20,580 bases of DNA, taken from assembly GCA_959018045.1 (NCBI GenBank), contig CAUEJN010000016.1, positions 1 through 20,580 of the forward strand, read 5' to 3'. The notes below the pieces were generated by a model that saw only the letters and a program-made list of their open reading frames with translations, was not told where the DNA came from and searched no databases. This document shows, one piece after another, positions 10,166-18,399 of this stretch. Both the position numbers and the translations under genes were made by a program. How positions within the stretch are numbered: the first letter of the stretch is position 1; each line of letters starts with the position of its first letter. Source of the stretch: an uncultured Butyricicoccus sp. (GTDB taxonomy: Bacteria; Bacillota; Clostridia; Oscillospirales; Butyricicoccaceae).

Positions 10166-10194
10166 TTGACAAATTGTTCTCGCTCTATTATTGT
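10166..10194 (+). promoter_or_regulatory. Probable promoter of the S41 protease homologue
   Basis: A perfect TTGACA (10166-10171) is followed after 17 bases by TATTGT (10189-10194, four of six consensus bases). It lies 84 bases upstream of the start at 10278 in the gap between divergent genes. Confidence 0.6.
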
Positions 10195-10226
10195 ATTAAG
10201 TACATGGTACAGTAATACACAAAAGG

Positions 10227-10251
10227 GCAGACCGTCCCCCGTCCGGTCTGC
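10227..10251 (+). other. Hairpin in the 5' leader of the S41 protease homologue
   Basis: GCAGACC (10227-10233) and GGTCTGC (10245-10251) form a perfect 7-bp stem with a C-rich 11-base loop, ending about 11 bases before the AAAGGAGAT ribosome site. It could influence leader stability or translation; there is no evidence for a ligand. Confidence 0.45.
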
Positions 10252-10277
10252 GCACCGAACAGAAAGGAGATCAACCC

Positions 10278-12032
10278 ATGAAACGACTTATTTCCGGTCT
10301 GCTCACCGCGGCGCTGTGTCTTGGCAGTGTGCCGACCGCGCTGGCCGTCACGACGACGCAGACAGTCACGGCTGGGGCTTCGTCCGACTTGACAAGTGCC
10401 CGCCGCGCTGATTTACAGACCCTGCTGGACACCCTCGCCCAGCATCCTGACCTGTACCACGCGAACAGCAAGCAGGTCTTTGATGCCAAGGCGGCCGAGA
10501 TCCGGTCCGGTTTGGCGCAGATGTCCGACGTCGACTTTGCCCTTGCTCTGTCCGAGCTGGCCGCGCTGGCACAGGACTCACATACCAAGGTGTCCATCGG
10601 CAACGTGCTAGGTCAAACCGTACGCATGCTACCGCTCGGGGTGACCGTGGTCGACGAGGGGCTGCTGCTGACCGACGTACCCGCCGCGTGTAAGGATGTG
10701 CTGGGCGGTATCCTGACTGCCGTGAACGGAGTATCCATGGACAAGATCGAGCAGGCGCTCACACCCATGCTGGGCGGAGACAACCAGGTCTATCGGCACC
10801 AGCAGTTTGCCCAGACCTTCTATGTCTATGAAATTCTGGAGCACTACGGTGTGCTCTCCTCTCCAGAAGACATCGAGCTGACCGTACAGCAGGGTGACCG
10901 CACGCTGACAGTTACGGTGGACGCGCTCACAAACGATGCGCTGGCTCAGCTCGACGTGGCTCGGCTCGAGCGCACCGAACCTTCCACGGCGGCCGACAAA
11001 AGCAAGTACTATTTCGCCAAGCCGCTCGACGCACGCACGCTGTACATCCAGTATAACCGCTGCCAGGAGGATCCCGCGCTGCCCATGAAAACCTTTGTCC
11101 CGCAGGTACAGAGCCAGCTCGACCAAGGCGGCTATGACCGGGTCATCGTCGACCTGCGCAATAACGGCGGCGGCTCGGACGGTGTGCTTGTTCCCCTGCT
11201 GTTCGCGTTGGAGGAACGGCACAAGCAGGACGGCCTGGCCTTTTACACCCTGATCGGTGCAAAGACCTTCTCGTCTGCACTCATCAACGCGGTCGAGTGC
11301 AAGCAGGCAGGCGCAACCCTGGTCGGTACGCCGACCGGCGGCAGCGTCGACCACTTCGGCGCTGTGCGCCCGTTCACGCTGGAGCACAGCGGCTTGCAGG
11401 TGAGCTGCTCGACCAAGTTTATCGATCTTGCCCCCCTGCTCCCGGCGGCACGAGCCTATGACGTGCAGCCGTTCGAGCCCGATGTGCTCGCACCGCAAAC
11501 CCGGGCAGACTACCTTGCAGGTGTCGACTCGGCTGTGCAGGCTATTCTGTCCCGCACCGATGATGCCGGACAGCCGGCCGCCAACCTCAGCCGTGGCGCA
11601 CTTTCCGTACAGCTTGGTCGGGACTATGCCGCACGCACGGGTACCGCGCTCAACAACGCGGACATTTCGTTCGGGGATGTGTGCATTATCGCTTACGATG
11701 CACCCTATATCAGCTGGGCGGCACATGCTGGCCTGATGTTGGGTGACAGCACAGCCGTCTTTGCCCCCGATCGTCCGGTCACCCGGCAGGAGCTCGCCGT
11801 CGTGCTCTCGCGGTACGCTGCGCTGTGCGGCCATCCGCTGACGGCGGACGGTACAGTAACCATCACCGACAAGGCCTCGATTGCCTCCTGGGCACAGGAT
11901 GCCGTGCAGGCACTGGTCAGCCGCAAGGTGCTGACACTCACAGACGGCGCGTTCGCACCCAGCCAGACCGTAACACCGGATCAGGCTGATGCGGCAATCC
12001 GCGCGCTCGATACGCTTATGGATCAAATGTAA
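10278..12032 (+). CDS. Secreted S41 family peptidase-like protein with C-terminal SLH-like repeats
   Basis: This 584-residue exported protein has a signal peptide (1-23, MKRL start, hydrophobic core, TALA before the likely cut). The central part resembles S41 (C-terminal processing/tricorn-like) proteases: DRVIVDLRNNGGGSDG (287-302) is the family strand-turn motif. IGAKTFSSALINA (326-338) carries the probable catalytic serine, S332 or S333, and GTPTGGSVDHFG follows. About 475-584 holds two degenerate SLH-type units, one with ISWAAHAGLMLGD..FAPDRPVTRQELAVVLSRYA and one with ASWAQDAVQAL..FAPSQTVTP. These would tether it to the cell wall or envelope polymer. AAAGGAGAT precedes the start. It is monocistronic and ends at a strong terminator. 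The substrate is unknown, and no PDZ domain is obvious. Confidence 0.85.
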   Translation: MKRLISGLLTAALCLGSVPTALAVTTTQTVTAGASSDLTSARRADLQTLLDTLAQHPDLYHANSKQVFDAKAAEIRSGLAQMSDVDFALALSELAALAQDSHTKVSIGNVLGQTVRMLPLGVTVVDEGLLLTDVPAACKDVLGGILTAVNGVSMDKIEQALTPMLGGDNQVYRHQQFAQTFYVYEILEHYGVLSSPEDIELTVQQGDRTLTVTVDALTNDALAQLDVARLERTEPSTAADKSKYYFAKPLDARTLYIQYNRCQEDPALPMKTFVPQVQSQLDQGGYDRVIVDLRNNGGGSDGVLVPLLFALEERHKQDGLAFYTLIGAKTFSSALINAVECKQAGATLVGTPTGGSVDHFGAVRPFTLEHSGLQVSCSTKFIDLAPLLPAARAYDVQPFEPDVLAPQTRADYLAGVDSAVQAILSRTDDAGQPAANLSRGALSVQLGRDYAARTGTALNNADISFGDVCIIAYDAPYISWAAHAGLMLGDSTAVFAPDRPVTRQELAVVLSRYAALCGHPLTADGTVTITDKASIASWAQDAVQALVSRKVLTLTDGAFAPSQTVTPDQADAAIRALDTLMDQM

Positions 12033-12050
12033 GTTCGACTGTTTTGGAAG

Positions 12051-12087
12051 CCCGCCGGGATGCGTCCCGGCGGGTTCTCTGTTTTTT
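12051..12087 (+). terminator. Terminator of the S41 protease homologue
   Basis: A perfect 10-bp stem, CCCGCCGGGA with TCCCGGCGGG around a TGCG loop (12051-12074), is followed by TTCTCTGTTTTTT. It begins 18 bases after the stop codon. Confidence 0.93.
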
Positions 12088-12101
12088 CCGTTCTCAGCAA
12101 T

Positions 12102-12138
12102 AGAAAAGCCATCGATCACGAGCGCAATCGATGGCTTT
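12102..12138 (-). terminator. Terminator of rpmE
   Basis: AAAGCCATCGAT (12105-12116) and ATCGATGGCTTT (12127-12138) form a perfect 12-bp stem. Read on the minus strand it begins three bases after the rpmE stop and ends in TTTTCT. Confidence 0.88.
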
Positions 12139-12141
12139 GCA

Positions 12142-12345
12142 TTACTTGTCCAGATTGAAGCGCTTCTTGAAGCGATCAACACGTCCGCCGGTATCTACCA
12201 GCTTCTGCTTACCGGTGAAGAACGGGTGACACTTCGAGCAAACGTCAACGACGATGTTCTCCTTGGTGGAGCCAGTCTCAATGACATTGCCGCAAGCGCA
12301 ACGAATGGTCGTCTGCTTATAATCGGGATGGATGCCCTGCTTCAT
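12142..12345 (-). CDS. rpmE: 50S ribosomal protein L31 (zinc-binding type)
   Basis: This 67-residue L31 protein of the large ribosomal subunit sits at the bridge with the small subunit. It begins MKQGIHPDY, as the family does, and keeps four zinc ligands: Cys16 and Cys18 (RCACGN) and Cys36 and Cys39 (VCSKCHPFFTGKQK). This is therefore the zinc-containing form rather than the zinc-independent paralogue. AGAGGTG lies upstream of the ATG. It is transcribed alone, from a promoter at 12389-12417 to a terminator at 12102-12138. Confidence 0.97.
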   Translation of the reverse strand: MKQGIHPDYKQTTIRCACGNVIETGSTKENIVVDVCSKCHPFFTGKQKLVDTGGRVDRFKKRFNLDK

Positions 12346-12388
12346 GTTGTTTCACCTCTTTCCGGTTATGCCTTACAGTCGTAAAAAT

Positions 12389-12417
12389 ATAATATCATAC
12401 CTTCCACGAGATTGCAA
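12389..12417 (-). promoter_or_regulatory. Promoter of rpmE
   Basis: On the minus strand TTGCAA (12417-12412) and TATTAT (12394-12389) are spaced by 17 bases, 44 bases before the rpmE start. Confidence 0.7.
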
Positions 12418-12448
12418 GCATTATTTGAATTTTTTTGCTGGAAAAACT

Positions 12449-12907
12449 TTATTTTTTGTAGACAAGATCGGCCTCTGTCCATCCTTTGAGGACGGGCTGC
12501 ATGGAACGCGCAATCTTCTTGGCGCCTTCCAGGTCGTGCAGCAGGTAGTTACCGCACTCAATACGGCTCACGCCGGGCACGTCGCCGGTGAAATCGACGA
12601 CAAAGTCCATGGTTTCCTGTACCAGACGGATGGCATCGGCGGGCTTCATGTCGCGTACGAGGAAGTAGAAGCCGGTCTGGCAGCCCATCGGGCCTGTGTA
12701 GATGATCTGGTCGGCAAAGTCCGAGTTGCGCACGTAAGTGGCAAACAGATGCTCAAAGGTGTGGGATGCTGCGGGCTCGAGGTACACGCCGCCGTTCGGG
12801 GTGACCATGCGCACGTCATAGGTGGTGATGTCCCCGTCTATGCGCGAGGTGTACATACCCGGGGTCAGCAGGTCATGGTTGACCTCAAAACTTGCGATTC
12901 GCTTCAT
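12449..12907 (-). CDS. luxS: S-ribosylhomocysteine lyase LuxS
   Basis: LuxS cleaves S-ribosylhomocysteine into homocysteine and DPD, the precursor of autoinducer-2, as part of the activated methyl cycle in the cytoplasm. The 152-residue protein has the full set of active-site residues. These are His11 in VNHDLL, the metal-binding His49 and His53 with Glu52 in HTFEH, the catalytic Cys76 in MGCQTGFY, and the metal ligand Cys118 in ECGNY. The length is normal. It has its own promoter (12946-12974), an AAAGGAG ribosome site and no obvious terminator. No pfs/mtnN or other methyl-cycle gene is adjacent, so it stands alone downstream of plsC. Confidence 0.97.
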   Translation of the reverse strand: MKRIASFEVNHDLLTPGMYTSRIDGDITTYDVRMVTPNGGVYLEPAASHTFEHLFATYVRNSDFADQIIYTGPMGCQTGFYFLVRDMKPADAIRLVQETMDFVVDFTGDVPGVSRIECGNYLLHDLEGAKKIARSMQPVLKGWTEADLVYKK

Positions 12908-12945
12908 AATGAATACGCTCCTTTGCTGATTTGCATTCTGATTGT

Positions 12946-12974
12946 ATTATAATGCGCCGCATGCGAAATGACAA
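12946..12974 (-). promoter_or_regulatory. Promoter of luxS
   Basis: On the minus strand TTGTCA (12974-12969) and a perfect TATAAT (12951-12946) are spaced by exactly 17 bases, 39 bases before the luxS start and just after the plsC stop. Confidence 0.85.
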
Positions 12975-12982
12975 TCGATTTT

Positions 12983-13693
12983 TTACGGCAGAACCGATAC
13001 GATGGTATCACGCACCTGATCGGGCAGGCTGCGCACCTGTTCCCGGCTCAGATCGGCGGTCGGAACGGGCGGATGGATGGTGACGCGCACGGTCGCCGGA
13101 CGAATCCAGAAGCCCTGCGCCTCCATCAGACGATAGGAACCGTCGATGGTGACCGGTACGATGGGCGCACCGGCACGGGTGGCAATGCGGAAGGCACCGC
13201 CCTGGAACCGGTGCATCGAGCCGCCGCGCGAACGTGTGCCCTCGGGGAAGATGGACACGCTGCGCCCGCTCTCGAGCAGGCGTTCTCCGTCCACAATGAC
13301 CTGCGCACCCGCTCGGGGTGACGAACGATCGACAAACAGGCAGTGCAGATGACGCATCCAAGCGCGCACAAAAGGCAGCTTTGCAAGCTCCTGTTTGGCA
13401 ATCAGTCCGTGCGGTTCGTGCAGAACGGTCAGCAGGATGGGAATGTCAAAGTTTCCCTGATGGTTGGCGACGTAGACCGCCGGTTCGTCGGGCAGGTTGT
13501 CCTGTCCGGTGACCTCGACGTTGGCCCCGGCCAGCCGCAGCAGCCGCCGCGCCCAACGTCGGACAATGCCCTGCACCAGCTCGTCGGCGTGGGCATTCCG
13601 TCCGCGCTTCTCAAGCCACCAGATATAGCCGCTGACCGGAATTGCGGCCAGCAAATACAGCCAAAAATACACAAACCAGATCACAGTCCGCAT
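12983..13693 (-). CDS. plsC: 1-acyl-sn-glycerol-3-phosphate acyltransferase (PlsC family)
   Basis: This is a membrane-associated acyltransferase that adds the second acyl chain to lysophosphatidic acid, giving phosphatidic acid for phospholipid synthesis. The 236-residue protein has an N-terminal membrane segment (about 4-27). The catalytic HX4D motif is NHQGNFD with His78 and Asp83, the acceptor-phosphate motif is FPEGTRSRG (149-157), and GAPIVPVTI follows (176-184). The start lies 13 bases after the MATE stop, with AAGGAAG across the end of that gene, so the two are one operon read from the promoter at 15146-15174. The family is certain; the exact acceptor is inferred. Confidence 0.92.
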   Translation of the reverse strand: MRTVIWFVYFWLYLLAAIPVSGYIWWLEKRGRNAHADELVQGIVRRWARRLLRLAGANVEVTGQDNLPDEPAVYVANHQGNFDIPILLTVLHEPHGLIAKQELAKLPFVRAWMRHLHCLFVDRSSPRAGAQVIVDGERLLESGRSVSIFPEGTRSRGGSMHRFQGGAFRIATRAGAPIVPVTIDGSYRLMEAQGFWIRPATVRVTIHPPVPTADLSREQVRSLPDQVRDTIVSVLP

Positions 13694-13706
13694 GGTTTTT
13701 GCTTCC

Positions 13707-15086
13707 TTACTGCGCCTTGGGCGCTAAATTTTTGATTTCCTTTTGATAAATACGAGCCAGTACCGCGTAGGAAATCACAACCGCGATGTACTCAGCAAAC
13801 GGGAAGGCGTACCAAGTCGCACCCAGACCGAAGAAATAGCCGAGCAGGGCTGCAACCGGCAGAATGATGCACAGCTGACGACAGAACGAGACGACGAGCG
13901 ACGCCAGACCGTGGCCGATGGCCTGAAAGACGGTCGAATTGATGATGCCAAAGCCCGCACCGATAAAGGACAGGCTGATGATGCGCAGCGCGGGAATGCC
14001 GGTTTCCAGCATCTCCGCAGTCGCCGCCGGGTCGTTCGCCGGGGTAAAGAGCATAATCATCTGTGCAGGGAAGATCTGGAAAATGACCGTGCCCACGCCC
14101 AGAATGACCAGTGCCGAGAGCAGCGTAATGCGGTAGGCACTGAGCAGACGATGTCGGTCGCGTGCGCCGAAATTGTAGCCCATAACCGGCAGGGCACCCT
14201 GATTGAGTCCAAAGACCGGCATGAAAATAAAGGTTTGCAGCTTGAAATAAACGCCCAGAATGGTGACCGCAGTCTCGGAGAACTGAATCAGGATGGCGTT
14301 CAGGCCTGCCGTCAGCACCGAGGACAGACTCTGCATGATGATACCGGGCAGGCCGACCTGATAGATCGCACCGATCATACGCAGATTGGGCTTCCAGCCG
14401 CGCATGCGCAGCGCGAGTACCTTCTGATGGACGAACACGCCCCACAGACCAATCAGCATACCGACGACCTGACCGATGACCGTCGCGAGCGCCGCACCGC
14501 GGATACCCAGCTCGGGGAACGGTCCGATGCCGAAGATGAGCAGCGGGTCCAAAATGATGTTGACGATTGCACCGGTCAGACCCTGACACATCGGGATAAT
14601 CATATTACCGGTCGACTGCTGAATCTTCTCACACATGATGGAGACCATGACAAAGATACTCAGTCCGACCGCGATGTGCGAATAGCCGACCGCCTGCTCG
14701 AGGACGGCTGCATTCTCGGTAAAACTGGAAAGGAACGGACGGCTGCCCAAAAATCCCAGCAGGATAAACACGATACCGCCTACAATGGACAGCACCACGC
14801 CGTGTTCTGCCGCATTGTCGGCCTTTTCCTGATCCTTTGCACCCAGACAGCGCGCGATCAGCGAGTTGACACCGACACCGGTGCCGACCGCAATGGCGAT
14901 GACTAGCTGCTGAAGCGGAAAGACCAGAGAAACGGCGGTCAGTGCACTGGCTGAGTACCGCGCGACGAAAATACTGTCGACGATATTGTAGAGCGCATTG
15001 ATGAGCATGGAAATTATAGCCGGCAAGGCCATGCTGAAGATGAGCGGTCCCATGCGCATGGTGCCCATTTTCTGTTGCGACTGCAA
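13707..15086 (-). CDS. MATE family efflux transporter
   Basis: This 459-residue integral membrane protein with about twelve hydrophobic segments in two six-helix halves is typical of clostridial MATE transporters, which expel drugs or metabolites using Na+ or H+ gradients. The N-terminus reads MGPLIFSMALPAIISMLINA and continues YNIVDSIFVARY, a common family beginning. The predicted start is a TTG at 15086, with AGAGGG eight bases upstream. The next ATG six codons on has no ribosome site. It shares a transcript with plsC. Substrate unknown. Confidence 0.93.
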   Translation of the reverse strand: MQSQQKMGTMRMGPLIFSMALPAIISMLINALYNIVDSIFVARYSASALTAVSLVFPLQQLVIAIAVGTGVGVNSLIARCLGAKDQEKADNAAEHGVVLSIVGGIVFILLGFLGSRPFLSSFTENAAVLEQAVGYSHIAVGLSIFVMVSIMCEKIQQSTGNMIIPMCQGLTGAIVNIILDPLLIFGIGPFPELGIRGAALATVIGQVVGMLIGLWGVFVHQKVLALRMRGWKPNLRMIGAIYQVGLPGIIMQSLSSVLTAGLNAILIQFSETAVTILGVYFKLQTFIFMPVFGLNQGALPVMGYNFGARDRHRLLSAYRITLLSALVILGVGTVIFQIFPAQMIMLFTPANDPAATAEMLETGIPALRIISLSFIGAGFGIINSTVFQAIGHGLASLVVSFCRQLCIILPVAALLGYFFGLGATWYAFPFAEYIAVVISYAVLARIYQKEIKNLAPKAQ

Positions 15087-15145
15087 AAAAAATCCCTCTT
15101 TCTGAAATATAACTGTTTACCTGTCCCCGGACATGCGCAATGTCT

Positions 15146-15174
15146 ATTTTACCCGACGCGCGGACGCTTTACAA
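15146..15174 (-). promoter_or_regulatory. Promoter of the MATE-plsC operon
   Basis: On the minus strand TTGTAA (15174-15169) and TAAAAT (15151-15146) are spaced by 17 bases, about 60 bases before the TTG start. A small hairpin GACAT..ATGTC lies in the leader at 15130-15144. Confidence 0.65.
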
Positions 15175-15219
15175 GGGCAGATTTCATCAATTTTGGATTT
15201 CTTTTGTCCACGTTCAATC

Positions 15220-16533
15220 TCATTCCCCGGACTGGCGGGCGATGAACTCGGGGCGCAGCTTGGAGTACATGATTTTCTGTGCGCTGTACAGTCCGGAGTA
15301 ACCGGAGAACATGTACGACACCGCGCAGCCCAGCGCGAACAGCAGCAGACCGTCGCCGCCGAACAGCTCGTAGGCCAGCAAAATGGAGGTCAACGGGCAG
15401 TTAGTCACACCGCAGAACACGGCGACCATACCCACACCGGCCGCAAACGAGCCGGACAGCCCGAGAAAGCCGCCATAGTAACAGCCAAAGGTCGATCCGA
15501 CAAAGAATGCCGGGACGATCTCGCCGCCCTTAAAGCCCGCACCCAGCGTCAGCGCAGTCAGCACCATCTTAATCAGGAAGGCTGCCGGATGGGCGTAACC
15601 GGTGAATGCGCGCCAGATCACAGGCATGCCCGCACCGTTGTAATCCCGCGTACCGAGCAGCAGCGTGAGCACGACCACGATGCAGCCGCCCACGAACACA
15701 CGCACGTAAGGATGGGGCAGATAGCGCGCGTACAGACGCTGAATGATGCCGAGTACCTTACAAAACAGCACCGCCACCAGTGCGCACAGCAGGCCGAGCA
15801 CGATAACCTGACCGAGTGCCAACGGGGTCAGCTGCGGAATGCCGTAGACCAGAAACGCCTCGGGCACGCCGCCCAGCGCACGCGCGGTCATCAGCGCAAC
15901 CAGAGAGGCCAGCAGGCATGGGAACATCGCCGCGTAATACATCACACCCACGCTCACGACCTCCATCGCGAACACGGCTGCCGCCAGCGGTGTGCCGAAC
16001 AGCGCGGAAAAGCCTGCCGCCATGCCGCACATCTTGAACACGCGCTCGTCCTTGTCGTCCAGACGCATCAGACGGCCAACCGAGGCCGAAATCGAGCTGC
16101 CCAGCTGGAGCGCTGCACCCTCTCGGCCGGACGAACCGCCGAACAGATGGGTGAGCACGGTTGCGATAATGATGAGCGGTGCGGTGCGCAGCCGGATGGG
16201 CGCGTTATCGCGCACCGAAATGAGCACCAGATTGGTGCCGCCGTCGCGCGCCATGTCACACACGCGATACATCCATACAATGAAAAGGCCGATGACCGGC
16301 AATCCAAACAGAATATAGGGATATTCTCCGCGCCACTCGGTCACGACCGCAACCGCGTGGTGAAATCCCACACCGACCACGCCGACCACAACACCAATCA
16401 GGCACGAAAAAAAGATCCATCGTATAAAAGTCCAGGCGTTCCGCAAGGTACGATGGGAAACGCCGTCGGCTATTTGCTTCCAGATTCCTGTCTGCTGCTC
16501 GTTCCACTCTACCTGTTCATCCATTTCATCCAT
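15220..16533 (-). CDS. ClC family anion channel/transporter with unusual filter
   Basis: This is a voltage-gated chloride channel family membrane protein of 437 residues with about ten or more helices. The gating-glutamate motif is present as GSSGREGAALQLG, with Glu138 as the likely gate. The later GxFxP-like loop reads GGEIVPAFFVGS. The canonical GSGIP chloride filter near helix D is absent; the equivalent stretch reads DGGTNLVLISV (98-108). Bacterial ClC members with altered filters include fluoride/proton antiporters, so the anion is open. ATG 16533 is preferred (GAGGGG eight bases upstream). An in-frame ATG at 16617 would add 28 charged residues, but a TATGAT -10-like box sits immediately before it. 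No terminator is seen before the MATE promoter. Confidence 0.85.
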   Translation of the reverse strand: MDEMDEQVEWNEQQTGIWKQIADGVSHRTLRNAWTFIRWIFFSCLIGVVVGVVGVGFHHAVAVVTEWRGEYPYILFGLPVIGLFIVWMYRVCDMARDGGTNLVLISVRDNAPIRLRTAPLIIIATVLTHLFGGSSGREGAALQLGSSISASVGRLMRLDDKDERVFKMCGMAAGFSALFGTPLAAAVFAMEVVSVGVMYYAAMFPCLLASLVALMTARALGGVPEAFLVYGIPQLTPLALGQVIVLGLLCALVAVLFCKVLGIIQRLYARYLPHPYVRVFVGGCIVVVLTLLLGTRDYNGAGMPVIWRAFTGYAHPAAFLIKMVLTALTLGAGFKGGEIVPAFFVGSTFGCYYGGFLGLSGSFAAGVGMVAVFCGVTNCPLTSILLAYELFGGDGLLLFALGCAVSYMFSGYSGLYSAQKIMYSKLRPEFIARQSGE

Positions 16534-16666
16534 TCTGTGCGCCCCTCTCTTTCGACCGTCCCGGCTGTCTCGATTTCCCACGCCGTCGGTCTTTTCCAGC
16601 ATATCTTGTGCTTTCATGGTATCATATTCGCCTCAAACTGGCAAGATATGTCTGGCTGCAAGTGCA

Positions 16667-16700
16667 AAGAAAAACCCGCTCCCATGAGAGCGGGTTTTTT
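16667..16700 (-). terminator. Terminator downstream of guaB
   Basis: An 11-bp stem has arms AAAACCCGCTC (16671-16681) and GAGCGGGTTTT (16688-16698). Read on the minus strand it starts about 22 bases after the guaB stop and ends in TTTTTCTTT. The T-run on the other side would make it work in both directions. Confidence 0.9.
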
Positions 16701-16722
16701 GAGACGCATTGCGTGTGACGTC

Positions 16723-18231
16723 TTACTTGTGTGCCGAAACAGCGGTATCCTTGAGCACAACGTCGTGTGCGCCGCCCTCGACGATCGAGGTCGCGGAAAC
16801 CAGCGTGATCTTTGCCTTCTCCTGCAGCTCGGAGATGGTCAGCGCGCCACAGTTGCACATGGTCGAGCGAACCTTATTGAGCGTCAGGGTGACGTTATCC
16901 TTGAGCGAGCCAGCATACGGTACATAGGAGTCAACACCCTCCTCGAAGGACAGCTTCTGTGCGCCGCCCAGGTCGTAACGCTGCCAGTTGCGCGCACGTG
17001 TCGAGCCTTCGCCCCAGTACTCCTTCATGAAGGTGCCGCCGATGTTAACCTTGTTGGTGGGCGACTCGTCGAAACGGGAGAAGTAACGGCCGAGCATGAT
17101 GAAGTCAGCGCCCATGGCCAGCGCCAGGGTGACATGGTAGTCGTGTACGATACCGCCGTCCGAGCAGATCGGGATATAGATACCGGTCTCCTTGTAGTAC
17201 TCGTCGCGTGCTGCTGCAACCTCAATGACTGCGGTTGCCTGACCACGGCCGATACCCTTCTGCTCACGGGTGATGCAGATGGAGCCGCCGCCGATACCGA
17301 TCTTGACGAAGTCTGCGCCAGCCTCTGCCAGGAAGCGGAAGCCCTCGCGGTCAACGACGTTGCCGGCACCGACCTTTACGGTATCGCCGTAGTGCTCGCG
17401 AATCCATGCGATGGTGCGCGACTGCCACTCGGAGAAGCCTTCCGAGGAGTCGATACACAGTACGTCAGCGCCAGCCTCGACCAGTGCCGGTACACGCTCG
17501 GCATAGTCACGGGTGTTGATGCCCGCGCCGACGATGTAGCGCTTGTCCTTGTCGAGCAGCTCGAGCGCATTTTCCTTATGAGAATCATAGTCCTTACGGA
17601 ATACCATGTATACCAGATGCTGATTCTCATCTACCAGCGGCAGGGAGTTGAGCTTATGATCCCAGATGATGTTGTTTGCTTCCTTGAGGGTGGTGTCTGC
17701 CGGCGCCGTGATGAGCTTTTCAAACGGCGTCATAAAGCTCTCAACCTTTTCCTCGGTGGACATACGGGAGAGGCGGTAGTCACGGCTGGTTACAATGCCG
17801 AGCAGCTTACCGGTTGCGGTACCGTTGTCGGTAACTGCCACAGTCGAATGACCGGTCTTTTCCTTCAGTGCCAGAATATCGGCCAGCGTCTGGTCGGGCT
17901 TGATGTTGGAGTCGGAAACGATAAAGCCAGCCTTATACGCCTTAACGCGTGCTACCATTGCGGCTTCGCTCTCAACCGACTGCGAGCCGTAGATAAAGGA
18001 AATACCGCCTTCTCGTGCCAGTGCGATTGCCATCTTGTCATCGGAAACCGCCTGCATGATCGCAGAGACCAGCGGGATGTTCGCATACAGTGCGGACTGC
18101 TCGCCCTTCTTAAACTTTACGATCGGCGTGCGCAGACTTACGTTTGCCGGTACACACTCAGAGGAGGAATATCCCGGTACCAACAGGTACTCGCTGAACG
18201 TACGAGAGGGTTCGGAAAAATAATACGCCAT
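16723..18231 (-). CDS. guaB: IMP dehydrogenase, trichomonad-like subtype
   Basis: This enzyme oxidises IMP to XMP with NAD+, the committed step of GMP synthesis. The 502-residue TIM-barrel protein has a CBS-pair insert at about 107-225. Active-site parts are Asp261 in CIDSSEGFSEWQ, catalytic Cys319 in GIGGGSICITR, the GGRYF-like loop MLGRYFSRF (379-387), and flap residues Arg418-Tyr419 in RNWQRYD. The flap and the EYWGEGS loop differ from the usual bacterial YRGMGS form. As I remember it, the sequence and this exact numbering match Tritrichomonas foetus IMPDH, including Lys310 and Glu431, which are tied to mycophenolate resistance. The start has AAAGGAG; its own promoter is at 18277-18305. 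It is a single-gene unit with a terminator. Confidence 0.95.
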   Translation of the reverse strand: MAYYFSEPSRTFSEYLLVPGYSSSECVPANVSLRTPIVKFKKGEQSALYANIPLVSAIMQAVSDDKMAIALAREGGISFIYGSQSVESEAAMVARVKAYKAGFIVSDSNIKPDQTLADILALKEKTGHSTVAVTDNGTATGKLLGIVTSRDYRLSRMSTEEKVESFMTPFEKLITAPADTTLKEANNIIWDHKLNSLPLVDENQHLVYMVFRKDYDSHKENALELLDKDKRYIVGAGINTRDYAERVPALVEAGADVLCIDSSEGFSEWQSRTIAWIREHYGDTVKVGAGNVVDREGFRFLAEAGADFVKIGIGGGSICITREQKGIGRGQATAVIEVAAARDEYYKETGIYIPICSDGGIVHDYHVTLALAMGADFIMLGRYFSRFDESPTNKVNIGGTFMKEYWGEGSTRARNWQRYDLGGAQKLSFEEGVDSYVPYAGSLKDNVTLTLNKVRSTMCNCGALTISELQEKAKITLVSATSIVEGGAHDVVLKDTAVSAHK

Positions 18232-18276
18232 AATGTCTTCTCCTTTACCGCATATTGCTGATTTTTGTTATGTATC

Positions 18277-18305
18277 ATTATACCGTTTTGGACATCCAAA
18301 GTAAA
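18277..18305 (-). promoter_or_regulatory. Promoter of guaB
   Basis: On the minus strand TTTACT (18305-18300) and a perfect TATAAT (18282-18277) are spaced by 17 bases, 46 bases before the start. No purine riboswitch core is visible in the short leader. Confidence 0.75.
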
Positions 18306-18331
18306 CCCGCGTTTTGTCAAAATTTGCGGGT
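18305..18331 (-). other. Inverted repeat touching the guaB -35 box
   Basis: ACCCGC (18305-18310) and GCGGGT (18326-18331) form a stem with a nested TTTT/AAAA pairing. It overlaps the first base of the guaB -35 element and also lies about 70 bases after the stop of the upstream gene. It could be an operator for guaB or a weak terminator (followed by TTACTTT) for that gene. Confidence 0.4.
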
Positions 18332-18399
18332 GAAAGCGCCCTGTCAGGCTATGCAAAACGCCGTTGGGCATTCAACCAAACAAAAATCCGACCGTTTGC

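Noticed and set aside
16618..16722. Possible fluoride riboswitch upstream of the ClC gene.
   Set aside because: The conserved crcB-motif bases are not present; the gap holds only the guaB terminator and a TATGAT box.
15133..18261. Open frame of 1042 codons on the plus strand, antisense to the ClC gene and guaB.
   Set aside because: It covers two clearly real genes on the other strand and the terminator between them, has no ribosome site or recognisable domain, and is rich in Gln, His, Arg and Asp as expected of the complement of GC-rich genes.
18232..18399. Possible purine riboswitch upstream of guaB.
   Set aside because: The promoter to start distance is under 50 bases and the conserved three-way junction bases are not seen.
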